A DNA stretch of 49,507 nucleotides. Source: Saprospiraceae bacterium. GTDB lineage: Bacteria; Bacteroidota; Bacteroidia; Chitinophagales; Saprospiraceae. The position numbers and the translations under genes are program-made. The stretch lies in contig JAHDHH010000030.1 in NCBI GenBank assembly GCA_020631405.1, positions 1 through 49,507 on the forward strand, written 5' to 3'. Below, piece by piece: positions 28,077-36,733 of this stretch. The notes beneath the pieces are model-generated. The model searched no databases. It saw only the letters and a program-made list of their open reading frames with translations, and was not told the DNA's origin. Position 1 is the stretch's first letter. Every line of letters starts with the position of its first letter.

Positions 28077-28430
28077 ATGGAAAATAACGAATCAAAGTCT
28101 GTTATACTACAGTCAAAGCAAGAGGTCTTGTGTTTGCTCTTCATTTATTGTGCCCATTTAGATCACAAGTTTTGCGAGAAAGAGGAGGAACTCATAGTTA
28201 ATGAATTCGGCTATGAGTTGTTTTCACTTATGTTGAGTGTATTCGAAGAAACTCCTGAAGTCGAAATCCTACCTTTACTCTTAAAGAATGCCCAAATCTA
28301 CTTTGCTGATGATTTAGCAATAGATGAGTTGAATAGTGAGCTACTTAGAATTTTTGAAGTAGACGGGAAAGTCTGTAGGTTTGAGACCTCATTCAAGCAG
28401 TTTATCAACAATTATATGAATCAGTTGTAG
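28077..28430 (+). CDS. Small acidic helical protein, unknown (possibly TerB-like)
   Basis: A 117-residue, acidic, mostly helical protein without signal peptide or membrane segment. Helices at about 12-30 (SKQEVLCLLFIYCAHLDHKF), 34-57 and 60-75 are followed by a C-terminal half with FEVDGKVCRFETSFKQFI. The arrangement of a short acidic loop after a first helix (HLDHKFCEKEEELI) and a second acidic VDGK loop recalls TerB-like domains, which often have a DGxxxxxE segment, but the similarity is weak and I do not assign the family. It stands alone on the plus strand, 65 bp after the FAD gene, and converges with the CotH gene 14 bp downstream. Real coding is supported by codon-like periodicity and the tight fit between neighbours. 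Confidence 0.65.
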   Translation: MENNESKSVILQSKQEVLCLLFIYCAHLDHKFCEKEEELIVNEFGYELFSLMLSVFEETPEVEILPLLLKNAQIYFADDLAIDELNSELLRIFEVDGKVCRFETSFKQFINNYMNQL

Positions 28431-28444
28431 TTGCCTGGCGATTC

Positions 28445-30583
28445 TTAGAGTTTGACGACCTTAGTTGGGGTCGATATTTGGGTCCCATCTATTCCAATAA
28501 GCTTGAGAATATAGGTCCCTTGAGGCAATCCCAATACATCAATAGTTGTCGAATAGTCACTAAGGCTTACATTGATCACCTGATCCCCTACAAGATTATA
28601 TAGGGATGCTGAAGTTGGTATAGTAGAGTTGTAGAGTACTGTAATTTGCGATTGTGTTGGGTTGGGGTAGACTATGAGATCTGAGTCTTTCTCTGCATCG
28701 CTAGTTGATACAGTCGAGCAAACTCCAGGAAGGTTATTGTCAATGAAGTCCCACCGATTTTTAATGTAATCTTTGACAAACCCCACTTCCTCACTATATG
28801 TGCCAAACACTAATGCATTGGGCCACACATACTGTCCTATTACTGGCCATCTCGCGAAGTTTCTACCAATGGCTCCCTCCATTTCTCGAGTACTATTATC
28901 TATCAATTCGTGGAGACGTTCAACATTGTAGACATTGTCACGCTGTTCGTACCACTTACATTTCACTAAATTTCTAAACTCAGTATTATTCATAAGCTTT
29001 TGCCACCAGAAAGGATTATTGTAGCTACAATCACCTAGGTACTCCCAAATGTTGGGGTTTGACCCCTGGCAGTATTCGGCATTGCCAAGGGCTAGGTTGT
29101 AATCCCAGATTGGTCCTGCCTTCATCTTACCATCATTCTCATCGCTATCCTTATATAGGTAGCTAGATAGTCGATAGGCATCAATGTTATGAGAAAACTC
29201 AGAAAGGATAAAGTAGTCAGCAAACGACTCTAGATCAAGATATTCTGAAAAGTGCCTCCCGGCAAAGGTTCCTGACGAACTTACCAAAGCTCTTTCTAAG
29301 CTATCTAAATAAGATTGAATGTACGTCGCTTGAGGTTGAGTGATGTTTTCCCTCTTGGGATAGTAATATTGCAAGCCTAATTTGTCACCTGAGTTGCCTT
29401 GGATTCCAAAACTCGATTCCCAGTGGGATTCGCCATGGTCTACTCTGATGATGTATCCACCAGTGACATCTTCTTCTTCGATTTTTTTGATATCTACTCT
29501 GTCATTATCCCTCTTGATGCGTTCCATGAAGACATAGACACCATGGTAAGCACCATTGAGGACTACCTCAACAAGTTTGGACTCCGAAGCATAAGGGCCA
29601 ACTTCTCTGCCTATATCTAGCATGACCATATTTCTAAGCAAAGACTTGTCAGAATATGGGCCATGAAGGACCCAGTCTTCTTCTTTGGGATAGCCCAAAA
29701 GACTGACTTCTAGCTCTTCTCCATCCGCAGTCCTAGTTTCAAGGCCAAAGTTCTTTTTTGGAAAAAATGCCAATGATGAATTACCTCTATATTCGATGCC
29801 AATATGTCCATCAAAGTGATTCGGTGAGGCAGTACTGCTATTCATACCTCCAGCCTCATTCCAAACGATTCCCAATGTAGCAGTGATCTTAGGCTCATCT
29901 TGGATCTCTTGACCCGCTGTGTTGATGATAAAGATTGGAAGGGTAGATTCGAACCCTCCTAAGGCAAACCAACTCGGTACTTCCCCATATTGCATACTAG
30001 TATCGGTTATACCAGCAGAAAGCCAATACAGAGCAGACATGTCGGAGCTGTTAGTCCCACCGAAGTTGAGAGTCTGAATAGCTAAGACATTTTCTCCTTC
30101 TCGGAGAAGACTAGCAAGTACAGCTTTATTGATAAAACTCGACTCAGGACTTCCGCCACTATACATTGTGGCCTCTCTTTGTTCTATCGGTTGACTATTG
30201 TAGAGTACTGGGTTGACATCTATATTTTTTCTAGCTACTTCTGTACCATTAATGTACGCAACAAAGGCATCATCATAGTCAGCATGTAGTACCAATTGGT
30301 CTACCACACTGGTATCTATTAGTTCAAACGTGGTTCGCATGAATAGGGATGAAGTTGCAGCGATTTCTGTCTGATCATCATCATCTCCATAGCCTATGCC
30401 ACCACTTCCTTGACTCCATGCAGTTGTATCAAATCCCAGAATATTCCAATTAGTAGGTGGTTGGGTATTATCGCTGTTGTAAGACCAGACATCATTAGCA
30501 TAGACTAAGGTCTCATAGTGGTCTATTTGTGCTATAATTAGGTTGCTACAAAGGAATGAAAGTAAAGTAATTAGGTATCTCAT
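28445..30583 (-). CDS. CotH-family surface protein with T9SS sorting tail
   Basis: A 712-residue exported protein. Signal peptide (1-18, ending IIAQ); a beta-rich domain (about 20-190) with FMRTTFEL, LHADYDDAFVAYINGTEVAR and NVLAIQTLN, the pattern of an NPCBM-like or galactose-binding-like module; a CotH domain (about 205-620) with EYRGNSSLAFFPKKNFGLET, GYPKEEDWVLHGPYSDKSLLRN, GVYVFMERIKRDNDRVDI and GPIWDYNLALGNAEYC; and a T9SS type A tail from IVYPNPTQSQITVLYN. CotH proteins are atypical protein kinases in Bacillus spore coats; secreted Bacteroidota versions are common but their targets are unknown, and ATP outside the cell is an open point. Long exported CotH proteins may instead be structural. 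Confidence 0.88.
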   Translation of the reverse strand: MRYLITLLSFLCSNLIIAQIDHYETLVYANDVWSYNSDNTQPPTNWNILGFDTTAWSQGSGGIGYGDDDDQTEIAATSSLFMRTTFELIDTSVVDQLVLHADYDDAFVAYINGTEVARKNIDVNPVLYNSQPIEQREATMYSGGSPESSFINKAVLASLLREGENVLAIQTLNFGGTNSSDMSALYWLSAGITDTSMQYGEVPSWFALGGFESTLPIFIINTAGQEIQDEPKITATLGIVWNEAGGMNSSTASPNHFDGHIGIEYRGNSSLAFFPKKNFGLETRTADGEELEVSLLGYPKEEDWVLHGPYSDKSLLRNMVMLDIGREVGPYASESKLVEVVLNGAYHGVYVFMERIKRDNDRVDIKKIEEEDVTGGYIIRVDHGESHWESSFGIQGNSGDKLGLQYYYPKRENITQPQATYIQSYLDSLERALVSSSGTFAGRHFSEYLDLESFADYFILSEFSHNIDAYRLSSYLYKDSDENDGKMKAGPIWDYNLALGNAEYCQGSNPNIWEYLGDCSYNNPFWWQKLMNNTEFRNLVKCKWYEQRDNVYNVERLHELIDNSTREMEGAIGRNFARWPVIGQYVWPNALVFGTYSEEVGFVKDYIKNRWDFIDNNLPGVCSTVSTSDAEKDSDLIVYPNPTQSQITVLYNSTIPTSASLYNLVGDQVINVSLSDYSTTIDVLGLPQGTYILKLIGIDGTQISTPTKVVKL

Positions 30584-30644
30584 AAGCTATCGTGACCTAA
30601 AGATAGCCTTCCAACGAAATAAAATATGAATCAGAATAACAATC

Positions 30645-32471
30645 TTATTGATTAAACCTCTCTATGACTTCTTGACGATATTTAGAGCCAATTTTCAAGA
30701 TGGTACCATCTTGCATTTCCACACCTGTGTTTTCCAGAAACTTGATGTACGCAGTATTGATTACTGTAGATTTATAGATCTGTAGGAATTGATCGTTGTC
30801 AAGTTGGCTATGTACTGCACTTAGGGACATGGACGTCAATATTGACTTTGTTTTCAGATGCAATAGAGTACCATTGTCTTCAGATTGAAAATACATTAAC
30901 TGTTTAGGAGCTATCCCAAGTGTCTTTTCGCCTACTGTGACTTCTAATTGAGTAGTCGGAATACTTGAGACAGGTACAGCCTTCCTAACTTGTTCTTCCT
31001 CCAAGGCTTTGTTAATGGCGATGAGCTCTTCATTTTTGAATAGTAAAGATTCTTTTTCTTCTGCTAAGGCTTTATAGAGGCTCTTCTGGGTGTTGTAATA
31101 TTTACGATAGAGTAGGGCAAGCGCTAGTCCAAGTAAAAAGAGTAGGAAAGCACCTAGTTTTTGATAGCGCTGACTATTGATTTGATTGTTTTGTAAGCTA
31201 TTCTTTAACTTGAGAATATTGATCGAATCTCTAGCTACCTTATTTTGATACTTAGCCTCCAATCTCCTGAATTCTGTTTCCTTTTTATTGTAATATGTCG
31301 AATCAAAGAAGATCTCTGAAGAATCAATATACATCCCAGTTTTCTGGTGTTCACCAAAGCAGGCAGTAAGCTCAGCAAGACACTTGTAAAATTCTCTTTT
31401 GATGTAGAAGTCCTTGACCAAGTGCCTATAGGACTCAGCCTCGTCTAGAGTGGTCTGTGCTCGACCACAGTCATTTTGGGCTAGACGAAGAGTAGCTCGT
31501 AAGACCAAAAATCTAAACTTCTTTTCGCCTAACTCCGTCCTTTTAAGCCCTTCGATGATTAAGGATTCACAGGACTTAAAGTTATTCTGTGACAAGTAGA
31601 GTGATGCCATGTTGTACATGTTGATACTGGCCAGCTGTTTTGCCCCATAAATCTGAGCAATGTCATTACTTGCTTGGTATGCACTGATCGCCCCATTGAT
31701 GTCATTCAGCCCAGCTAGTGCTACAGCCTCGGTTTGCATGATATGCATGGCTGTCTTTGGATTGTCCTCAAATAGATTCTCCTTGGCTTCTTGTATATAC
31801 TCTTTTGCCTTTCCGAACTCCTTGATGTCATTGTAGATGACAGCGATGTTCCTCATAGAGGTAGCATATCCATCAGTATCTCTATAAGCCTTCGATATTT
31901 CTGCACTCTTCAAGTGGTAGGTGATAGCATAGTCATAGTTATGATCTAGGTCATAGTATATAGCCATGCTGTTATACAGATTGCCTAGGAACAAGGTGTC
32001 CTTAAGAGCTTGTCCTAGGGAATCAGCCAATTGGTAGTTCTGCAATGCATACTTGTACTGAGCTTGATTGCGCTGAATATCACCCAATAGCTTAATACAT
32101 ATGGCGTACATAGGTTTACTTGGATTCGAGTCAAGACATTCGTTGACTAGGTCAGTGGCAGTACTATAATCACCTATACCCTTGTATTGAAGCGCTAGAT
32201 TGTAGGTAGCATCTTGAAACCCCGACGAGTACTCTAGAGTCCTAGCTATTTCTTGACATTGTTTCAAGTAATAGATGGTGCTGTCAGCATTTTTATTCAT
32301 AAAATACTTGACCAGCTCTAGATGTACCTTGTAATGTGTAGAGTCAGGATTGCTAGAGTCCAATTGAGCAACTTCAGTCCGAAGCGAATTCACGTATGCA
32401 CTTTGCCCAGAGAGTACTGAGCAGCATAATAGTGTGAAAACACTAATCGTGAGGGAAATTGTTCGGGTCAT
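30645..32471 (-). CDS. TPR / transmembrane / LytTR DNA-binding regulator
   Basis: A 608-residue single-protein regulator. Export signal (1-22), TPR-like helical pairs from about 45 to 400 (for example DYSTATDLVNECLDSNP, YALQNYQLADSLG, YAITYHLKSAEISKAY), one transmembrane helix at 439-455 (GAFLLFLLGLALALLYR), a coiled coil (about 458-497), then a LytTR DNA-binding domain (508-608) with MYFQSEDNGTLLHLK and FLQIYKSTVINTAYI. The layout puts the TPR sensor outside the cytoplasmic membrane and the DNA-binding domain inside, a one-component design common in Bacteroidota. LytTR domains bind direct repeats about 10 bp apart, none of which I can identify here. It lies downstream of the aromatic operon on the same strand but has its own -7 box. 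Confidence 0.88.
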   Translation of the reverse strand: MTRTISLTISVFTLLCCSVLSGQSAYVNSLRTEVAQLDSSNPDSTHYKVHLELVKYFMNKNADSTIYYLKQCQEIARTLEYSSGFQDATYNLALQYKGIGDYSTATDLVNECLDSNPSKPMYAICIKLLGDIQRNQAQYKYALQNYQLADSLGQALKDTLFLGNLYNSMAIYYDLDHNYDYAITYHLKSAEISKAYRDTDGYATSMRNIAVIYNDIKEFGKAKEYIQEAKENLFEDNPKTAMHIMQTEAVALAGLNDINGAISAYQASNDIAQIYGAKQLASINMYNMASLYLSQNNFKSCESLIIEGLKRTELGEKKFRFLVLRATLRLAQNDCGRAQTTLDEAESYRHLVKDFYIKREFYKCLAELTACFGEHQKTGMYIDSSEIFFDSTYYNKKETEFRRLEAKYQNKVARDSINILKLKNSLQNNQINSQRYQKLGAFLLFLLGLALALLYRKYYNTQKSLYKALAEEKESLLFKNEELIAINKALEEEQVRKAVPVSSIPTTQLEVTVGEKTLGIAPKQLMYFQSEDNGTLLHLKTKSILTSMSLSAVHSQLDNDQFLQIYKSTVINTAYIKFLENTGVEMQDGTILKIGSKYRQEVIERFNQ

Positions 32472-32510
32472 AGAGTTGTTAACGAAATTCTACTTTCATT
32501 ATAGTATTTA

Positions 32511-32518
32511 CAAAACTA
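32511..32518 (-). promoter_or_regulatory. Putative -7 box for the TPR/LytTR gene
   Basis: The minus strand reads TAGTTTTG (TAnnTTTG), 39 nt before the ATG. No TTG is seen at the usual -33 distance, where instead an inverted repeat lies (32519-32553). Confidence 0.45.
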
Positions 32519-32553
32519 AGTTAATTCACCTATATACGTCGGACGAATTAACT
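32519..32553. repeat. 9-bp inverted repeat between the aromatic operon and the LytTR gene
   Basis: AGTTAATTC (32519-32527) and GAATTAACT (32545-32553) form a perfect 9-bp inverted repeat with a 17-nt spacer. The right arm covers the stop codon of the DAHP synthase gene and the left arm abuts the -7 box of the LytTR gene. In minus-strand RNA it is followed by TAGTTTTG, so it could end the aromatic operon weakly, or act as an operator for the LytTR gene. Confidence 0.6.
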
Positions 32554-33639
32554 CTTATCTCTAAAAACTTCCTCTTGCTGGTTGATACTCTCAACATGGA
32601 TAGCGTTCAAAAACTTAGCAATGAACTCTTCACTCAATTGATTTTTCTCAGCTAGGACTCTACATTTGTCCATGATATCATTCCAGCGTTTGGGTTGGAA
32701 GATTGTCATGTTGTTATCCTTTTTGTAAGTCCCTATTTCTCTAGCAATATTCATCCTATTGCCAAGTAAGTTGATCAATTCATCGTCGATGTGGTTGATC
32801 TCTTGCCTGAAATAGTCCAACTTACTTTGGATAATTTTGACATCTTCATAATCCTCTCTTAAGACCATTTCTTTGATCATTACCCCTAAGACTTCTGGAG
32901 TTATTTGTTGCTTCGCATCACTCCACGCTTTATCAGGATCTATATGAGACTCTATCATGAGACCATCGAAGTCTAGATCCATTGCTTTCTGACCTACTTC
33001 TTGGAGGATGTCTCTTCTTCCGCAGATATGACTTGGATCATTGATGAGTGGTAGGTCTGGTCTCTGATTTCTGAATTCTAGCGCTATGTGCCACTGTGGT
33101 CTATTTCTATAGAATTTTTCTCCATGGTTAGAGAATCCTCTATGGATACCTCCTACTTCTTTGATGCCTGCTTTTTCTAATCGTTCAATACCTCCTATCC
33201 ATAGAGCTACATCTGGATTGATTGGGTTTTTGACCAATACTGGGATATCTACTCCTCTCAATGCATCAGCAATCTCTTGCACGGCAAAAGGATTCACTGT
33301 AGTCCGTGCTCCGATCCACAAGATATCAATGCCAAATTCCAAGGCAAGCTCTACGTGGGATGCCTTAGCCACTTCTATGGTGATTGGTAATCCTACTTCC
33401 TCCTTTACTCTCTTAAGCCAAGGTAGGCCGATTGCTCCTACACCCTCAAACGAATTAGGTCTAGTACGTGGCTTCCAAATACCAGCTCTGTAGATATCTA
33501 CTCTGTCTGTTGCTTTCAGCCTCTTAGCTGTTTCCAATACTTGGTCTTCATTCTCAGCACTACATGGACCTGCTATGACTATTGGTCTCTTAGTCCTCGT
33601 CAACCATGTTTTTTCTTTGATTACTGTCGTTGTCTCCAT
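32548..33639 (-). CDS. Bifunctional DAHP synthase / chorismate mutase
   Basis: A 363-residue fusion. Residues ~12-262 are a type I-beta DAHP synthase (GPCSAENE at 24-31, KPRTRPNSFEG, DPSHICGRRD metal and substrate block, MIESHIDPDKAWSD), which condenses phosphoenolpyruvate and erythrose 4-phosphate to start the shikimate pathway. Residues ~270-355 are an AroQ chorismate mutase (KLDYFRQEINHIDDELINLL, RMNIAREIGTYKK). The mutase is at the C-terminus, the order known from Bacteroidota such as Porphyromonas gingivalis, where prephenate acting on the mutase domain inhibits the synthase. It is the last gene of the aromatic operon, 141 bp after tyrA; that gap holds a 23-codon open frame. Having both entry and branch-point activities fits an operon that would respond to all aromatic amino acids. 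Confidence 0.93.
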   Translation of the reverse strand: METTTVIKEKTWLTRTKRPIVIAGPCSAENEDQVLETAKRLKATDRVDIYRAGIWKPRTRPNSFEGVGAIGLPWLKRVKEEVGLPITIEVAKASHVELALEFGIDILWIGARTTVNPFAVQEIADALRGVDIPVLVKNPINPDVALWIGGIERLEKAGIKEVGGIHRGFSNHGEKFYRNRPQWHIALEFRNQRPDLPLINDPSHICGRRDILQEVGQKAMDLDFDGLMIESHIDPDKAWSDAKQQITPEVLGVMIKEMVLREDYEDVKIIQSKLDYFRQEINHIDDELINLLGNRMNIAREIGTYKKDNNMTIFQPKRWNDIMDKCRVLAEKNQLSEEFIAKFLNAIHVESINQQEEVFRDKS

Positions 33640-33661
33640 TTCCTTACATTTTGTATAGTTA

Positions 33662-33733
33662 TTATTCGCTATCTAGGATTTTGGATACCTTAAGGATAGC
33701 TTTCTGAATAGTATTGTTATTGAATAATGACAT
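33662..33733 (-). CDS. Possible 23-residue small protein in the tyrA-DAHP synthase gap
   Basis: The reading frame MSLFNNNTIQKAILKVSKILDSE fills about half of the 141-bp gap, starting 47 nt after the tyrA stop and ending 22 nt before the DAHP synthase ATG. Residues 8-21 could form a short amphipathic helix. It is not rich in aromatic residues and no terminator follows it, so it does not look like a second leader peptide. A frame this short can arise by chance; only conservation would support it. Confidence 0.22.
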   Translation of the reverse strand: MSLFNNNTIQKAILKVSKILDSE

Positions 33734-33780
33734 GCTCGTTTGCAAGTGTCAATGTGATATTTGTTGTTGTCGGCAATAGC

Positions 33781-34623
33781 CTAGTCTAGTACTCTTATAA
33801 TTTGATTAGCATCTTCCATGAATGCCAGTGTTCCTTCCTTGTCGTCACTATCTAATGCTTCTTTAAACACTATCAATTGCTTAATGTAGTTATTGAGTGC
33901 TACACTAAGATGGTCTTTGTTTTTTTGAAATATCGGAGCCCAGGTACTCGGCGATGACTTAGCTAATCTTACAGTTGAGGCAAATCCAGTGCTCGCTAGG
34001 TTAAATATCTGTGCCTCATCTTGTTCTATATCAAGGACTGTCTTGCTTAATGCAAATGATGTAATATGCGATAGATGCGAAACATAGGCAAGGTGCCTGT
34101 CATGTTCTTGAGGTGCCAGATAGTAAGTTTCCATGCCTAGGCTCTCAATGACTGATACGGCAGTGGCTAAAGCATCCGAATCACTCTTTGCCTTTTCGCA
34201 GATGATATTCCGCTTTCCTTGAAAGAGGTGCCTAATCGCAGCCTTCGGCCCAGAGAATTCTGTCCCAGCTAGCGGATGGGCAGCGACATACCTACCTCGA
34301 TTAGCATGACTCTCTACTGCCTTGCAGATATTGCCCTTTGTGGAGCCCATGTCTAGGACTACCTGATGCGTTCCTACCTTATCAAGGACATTGGCTAGGA
34401 CTGATTCAGCTGCGTCTACTGGCACTGCTATGATGATGATGTCGGCCTGTGCTTGTCCTTCTTCCAAGGATACTACCTCATGTACCAATCCTAGGTCTTT
34501 GGCTTCAGCCTGGTGAGCACTATTGTTGTCCACGCCTAGTACCTTGACATTGAGCTGGTGCTTCAGGTCAATCGCTATTGACCCTCCGATGAGACCTAAT
34601 CCGATTACTGTTACTACTGTCAT
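33781..34623 (-). CDS. tyrA: Prephenate dehydrogenase
   Basis: A 280-residue prephenate dehydrogenase that oxidises and decarboxylates prephenate to 4-hydroxyphenylpyruvate for tyrosine, using NAD(P)+. The N-terminal Rossmann fold starts TVIGLGLIGGSIAID (GxGxxG at 8-13); VLDMGSTKGNI and AAHPLAGTEFSGP, with the catalytic His in the HPLAG block, follow; LVYVSHLSHITSFAL-type residues (AYVSHLSHI) mark the dimerisation domain. No C-terminal ACT domain is present. The start is the ATG at 34623, which overlaps the aminotransferase stop by 4 nt (ATGA); the 18-codon extension upstream lacks any family similarity. It is the third enzyme gene of the operon, and its ATGA overlap suggests translational coupling. 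Confidence 0.93.
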   Translation of the reverse strand: MTVVTVIGLGLIGGSIAIDLKHQLNVKVLGVDNNSAHQAEAKDLGLVHEVVSLEEGQAQADIIIIAVPVDAAESVLANVLDKVGTHQVVLDMGSTKGNICKAVESHANRGRYVAAHPLAGTEFSGPKAAIRHLFQGKRNIICEKAKSDSDALATAVSVIESLGMETYYLAPQEHDRHLAYVSHLSHITSFALSKTVLDIEQDEAQIFNLASTGFASTVRLAKSSPSTWAPIFQKNKDHLSVALNNYIKQLIVFKEALDSDDKEGTLAFMEDANQIIRVLD

Positions 34624-35771
34624 AGACTTGCTGATATACGGTGGTATGCTTGCTCCAGAGTTGCCTCGTCGCTGCAAAGTGCTATTCTTAAATATTGATT
34701 ACCATTACTGCCAAAGATGAACCCTGGAGTGATGAAGACATTGGCATCATAGAGTACCTTGTCTGACCAAGTCCCTGCATCATTAGATCCTACCTTTGCC
34801 CAGACGAATAGGCCACTACTCTCGGTGGAGTACTGACAACCTAATAGGTCAAAGATCTTCCACGCTATCTGTCTGCGTTTGCGGTAGATAGCATTCATTT
34901 GCTCAAACCAAGCATTTGGACTGTTTAGCGCTTCTACCGCGGCTAATTGGATAGGCTTGTACATACCCGAATCCATATTACTTTTAAATCGCATGATGTA
35001 TTGAATATAGGTCGCATTACCTGCTACTGCACCCACTCTCCAGCCTGACATATTGAAGCACTTACTCAATGAAGTGAGCTCTAGTGCTGTATCCATAGCG
35101 CCAGGAGTAGACAAGATGCTGCTTGGCTTGTCGTTGAGGATGAAGGCATAGGGACTATCGTGGCATATCAAGATGTTGTTTGCCTTCCCAAAGGCTACTA
35201 AGTCACTAAAGAGTTGCTCACTGGCTACAGCTCCAGTGGGCATATGTGGATAGTTGACCCACATGAGTTTGACCTTGCTCAGGTCTTGTCTTGCCAGTGC
35301 CTCTAGATCTGGTAGCCAGCCACCATCAGCATTCAGGTCGTAGTGCCTTATGGTGCCACCTGCTAGTTTGGTACACATGGCATAGGCTGGATAGCCAGGG
35401 TTGGGTACGAGGACTTCATCTCCTGCGCTGATAAAGGCCAAACTAATATGCATGATGCCTTCCTTGGACCCAATCAAGGGCAGTATCTCGGTCTGAGAGT
35501 CGAGCTTCGTGGCAAAGTGTCTCTTGTAGAATGTTGCAAAAGCTTCTCTAAGCTCCGCTATCCCAGAGTATGATTGGTAGCGACTAGCTCCCTCCTGTGC
35601 AGCAGAGACTTGTAAAGCCTTGATCACTGCGTCTGGTGGCGGCAGGTCAGGACTACCTATACCTAGGTTGACGATAGCCTTGCCTTCAGTATTCAGCTGT
35701 CGTATCTCTGCTAGCTTAGTAGCAAAGTAATAACTCTTGACATCTCCTATTCTTTGACTTGGTGCTATCAT
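34620..35771 (-). CDS. Class I/II aminotransferase, probably for aromatic amino acids
   Basis: A 383-residue PLP-dependent fold-type I aminotransferase. Motifs: GIGSPDLPPP near residue 38, YQSYSGIAELREA, NPGYPAYA, VNYPHMPTG at 172-180 (the usual N-N before PTG is H-M), DSPYAF (Asp205 contacts the pyridine nitrogen, Tyr208 the PLP oxygen), and SLSKCFNMSGWRVG with the Schiff-base Lys237. The family is close to LL-diaminopimelate and aspartate aminotransferases, but the position between pheA and tyrA, with 4-nt ATGA overlaps on both sides, argues that it converts phenylpyruvate and 4-hydroxyphenylpyruvate to phenylalanine and tyrosine. The specificity is inferred from context, not from residues. 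Confidence 0.88.
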   Translation of the reverse strand: MIAPSQRIGDVKSYYFATKLAEIRQLNTEGKAIVNLGIGSPDLPPPDAVIKALQVSAAQEGASRYQSYSGIAELREAFATFYKRHFATKLDSQTEILPLIGSKEGIMHISLAFISAGDEVLVPNPGYPAYAMCTKLAGGTIRHYDLNADGGWLPDLEALARQDLSKVKLMWVNYPHMPTGAVASEQLFSDLVAFGKANNILICHDSPYAFILNDKPSSILSTPGAMDTALELTSLSKCFNMSGWRVGAVAGNATYIQYIMRFKSNMDSGMYKPIQLAAVEALNSPNAWFEQMNAIYRKRRQIAWKIFDLLGCQYSTESSGLFVWAKVGSNDAGTWSDKVLYDANVFITPGFIFGSNGNQYLRIALCSDEATLEQAYHRISASL

Positions 35772-36637
35772 AACATTACCGCTATTTCTTCTGCTCTCAA
35801 TGCTGCTGAAATATCAGCTCTCTGGTATACGCCTAGCTCATCAAAGGCCATACATACCCTTGGCAACTCTGCCTTCAGCGCTTGGTATTGGCTGATATCA
35901 TCGAATTCTAAGTCAAGGTGAAAGAAGTACTCTGCAAAGGCTCCCAATACTGGAAATGACTGCAGCTTACTCATGTTGATCCCACAGCTATCGATGAGTG
36001 ACATCACTTCGAGTAGACTGCCATGCCTATGTTCTAGTCTTAGCCAGATGCTAGCCTTATTGCCAACAGCTTGCTTTTCTCGTATTTTCTTTAGTATGAA
36101 GAATCTAGTATAGTTGATCTTGTTGTCTTCGATCCCTGTAGCATAGATGGGTAGGTCGTAAATCTCAGCAGCTCTTGCACTTGCCACACAGCCTATCCCT
36201 GTCAATCCCTGCTCTCTGATCCGCTTAGCTGAGAGGGCAGTGTCCTCACTCTCTACCAATCTGATGTGTGGGTACTTACTCAGGTAGCCAAGTGTCTGCT
36301 TGAGTGCCATAGGGTGGGAGTGTACCTCCGTCAATGACTCAATAGTCTGCCCAGGTAGCGCCATGAGATTCATGATAATCCTGAGGTATACCTCTCCGAT
36401 GACTGCAAATCCATGCTCCCTAAGTATGCGATAGTTGGGTAGGATAGATCCAGCAATCGAATTTTCGATGGCCATCACTGCGCAATCCTGCCTTGACCCA
36501 TTAGAAAGTTGACGACCTAATTGGTCGAATGAGTCACAAGGCACTGCTGTATACTCCTCATTGAAGTATTGGTTAGCCGCCTCATCGTGAAACGACCCTG
36601 AGTAACCCTGGATGTAGATCTGTGTCTTCTTTGACAT
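35768..36637 (-). CDS. pheA: Prephenate dehydratase with ACT domain
   Basis: A 289-residue prephenate dehydratase that makes phenylpyruvate. The catalytic part (1-~185) has IQGYSGSFHDEAA, AIENSIAGSI, and the TRF motif at 177-179 that ends the active site. A C-terminal ACT domain (about 195-280) normally binds phenylalanine for feedback control; its first motif is HRHGSLLEVM, but the usual ESRP signature reads LQSFP (225-229), so the feedback site is altered as in other Bacteroidota forms. No chorismate mutase domain is fused; that activity lies on the last gene of the operon. This is the first structural gene, 20 nt downstream of an intrinsic terminator that follows an aromatic-rich leader peptide. 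Confidence 0.94.
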   Translation of the reverse strand: MSKKTQIYIQGYSGSFHDEAANQYFNEEYTAVPCDSFDQLGRQLSNGSRQDCAVMAIENSIAGSILPNYRILREHGFAVIGEVYLRIIMNLMALPGQTIESLTEVHSHPMALKQTLGYLSKYPHIRLVESEDTALSAKRIREQGLTGIGCVASARAAEIYDLPIYATGIEDNKINYTRFFILKKIREKQAVGNKASIWLRLEHRHGSLLEVMSLIDSCGINMSKLQSFPVLGAFAEYFFHLDLEFDDISQYQALKAELPRVCMAFDELGVYQRADISAALRAEEIAVML

Positions 36638-36657
36638 ACTTCGTATTAACTAGACAT

Positions 36658-36686
36658 AAAAAAAAGAGCCTGAAATTCAGACTCTT
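36658..36686 (-). terminator. Attenuator terminator before pheA
   Basis: In minus-strand RNA an 8-bp stem (GAGUCUGA with UCAGGCUC, extendable by two A-U pairs, one G-U pair) with loop AUU is followed by eight U residues. The U-tract ends 20 nt before the pheA ATG. The G-U pair would be a C-A mismatch on the other strand, which fits action on pheA transcripts. It follows the leader peptide stop by about 48 nt. Confidence 0.88.
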
Positions 36687-36723
36687 CGTTATTGTGTTAT
36701 ATGTTAATGCTACGCAATACTTC

Positions 36724-36733
36724 GAGTCTCCTG
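36724..36733 (-). promoter_or_regulatory. Antiterminator arm (segment 2) of the aromatic attenuator
   Basis: Minus-strand CAGGAGACTC can pair in two exclusive ways. AGACTC (36729-36724) is complementary to GAGTCT of the terminator 5' arm (36684-36679), forming an antiterminator. CAGGAGAC (36733-36726) can instead pair, with one bulge and one G-U, with GTTTCTG (36750-36744) inside the last aromatic codons of the leader. This is the classic 1:2, 2:3, 3:4 arrangement; pairings were drawn by eye. Confidence 0.6.

Noticed and set aside
29944..29962. A stretch reading GGGTTCGAATCTACCC on the minus strand, like a tRNA T-arm.
   Set aside because: The flanking bases do not form a proper 5-bp T-stem, no cloverleaf surrounds it, and it lies inside the CotH coding sequence.
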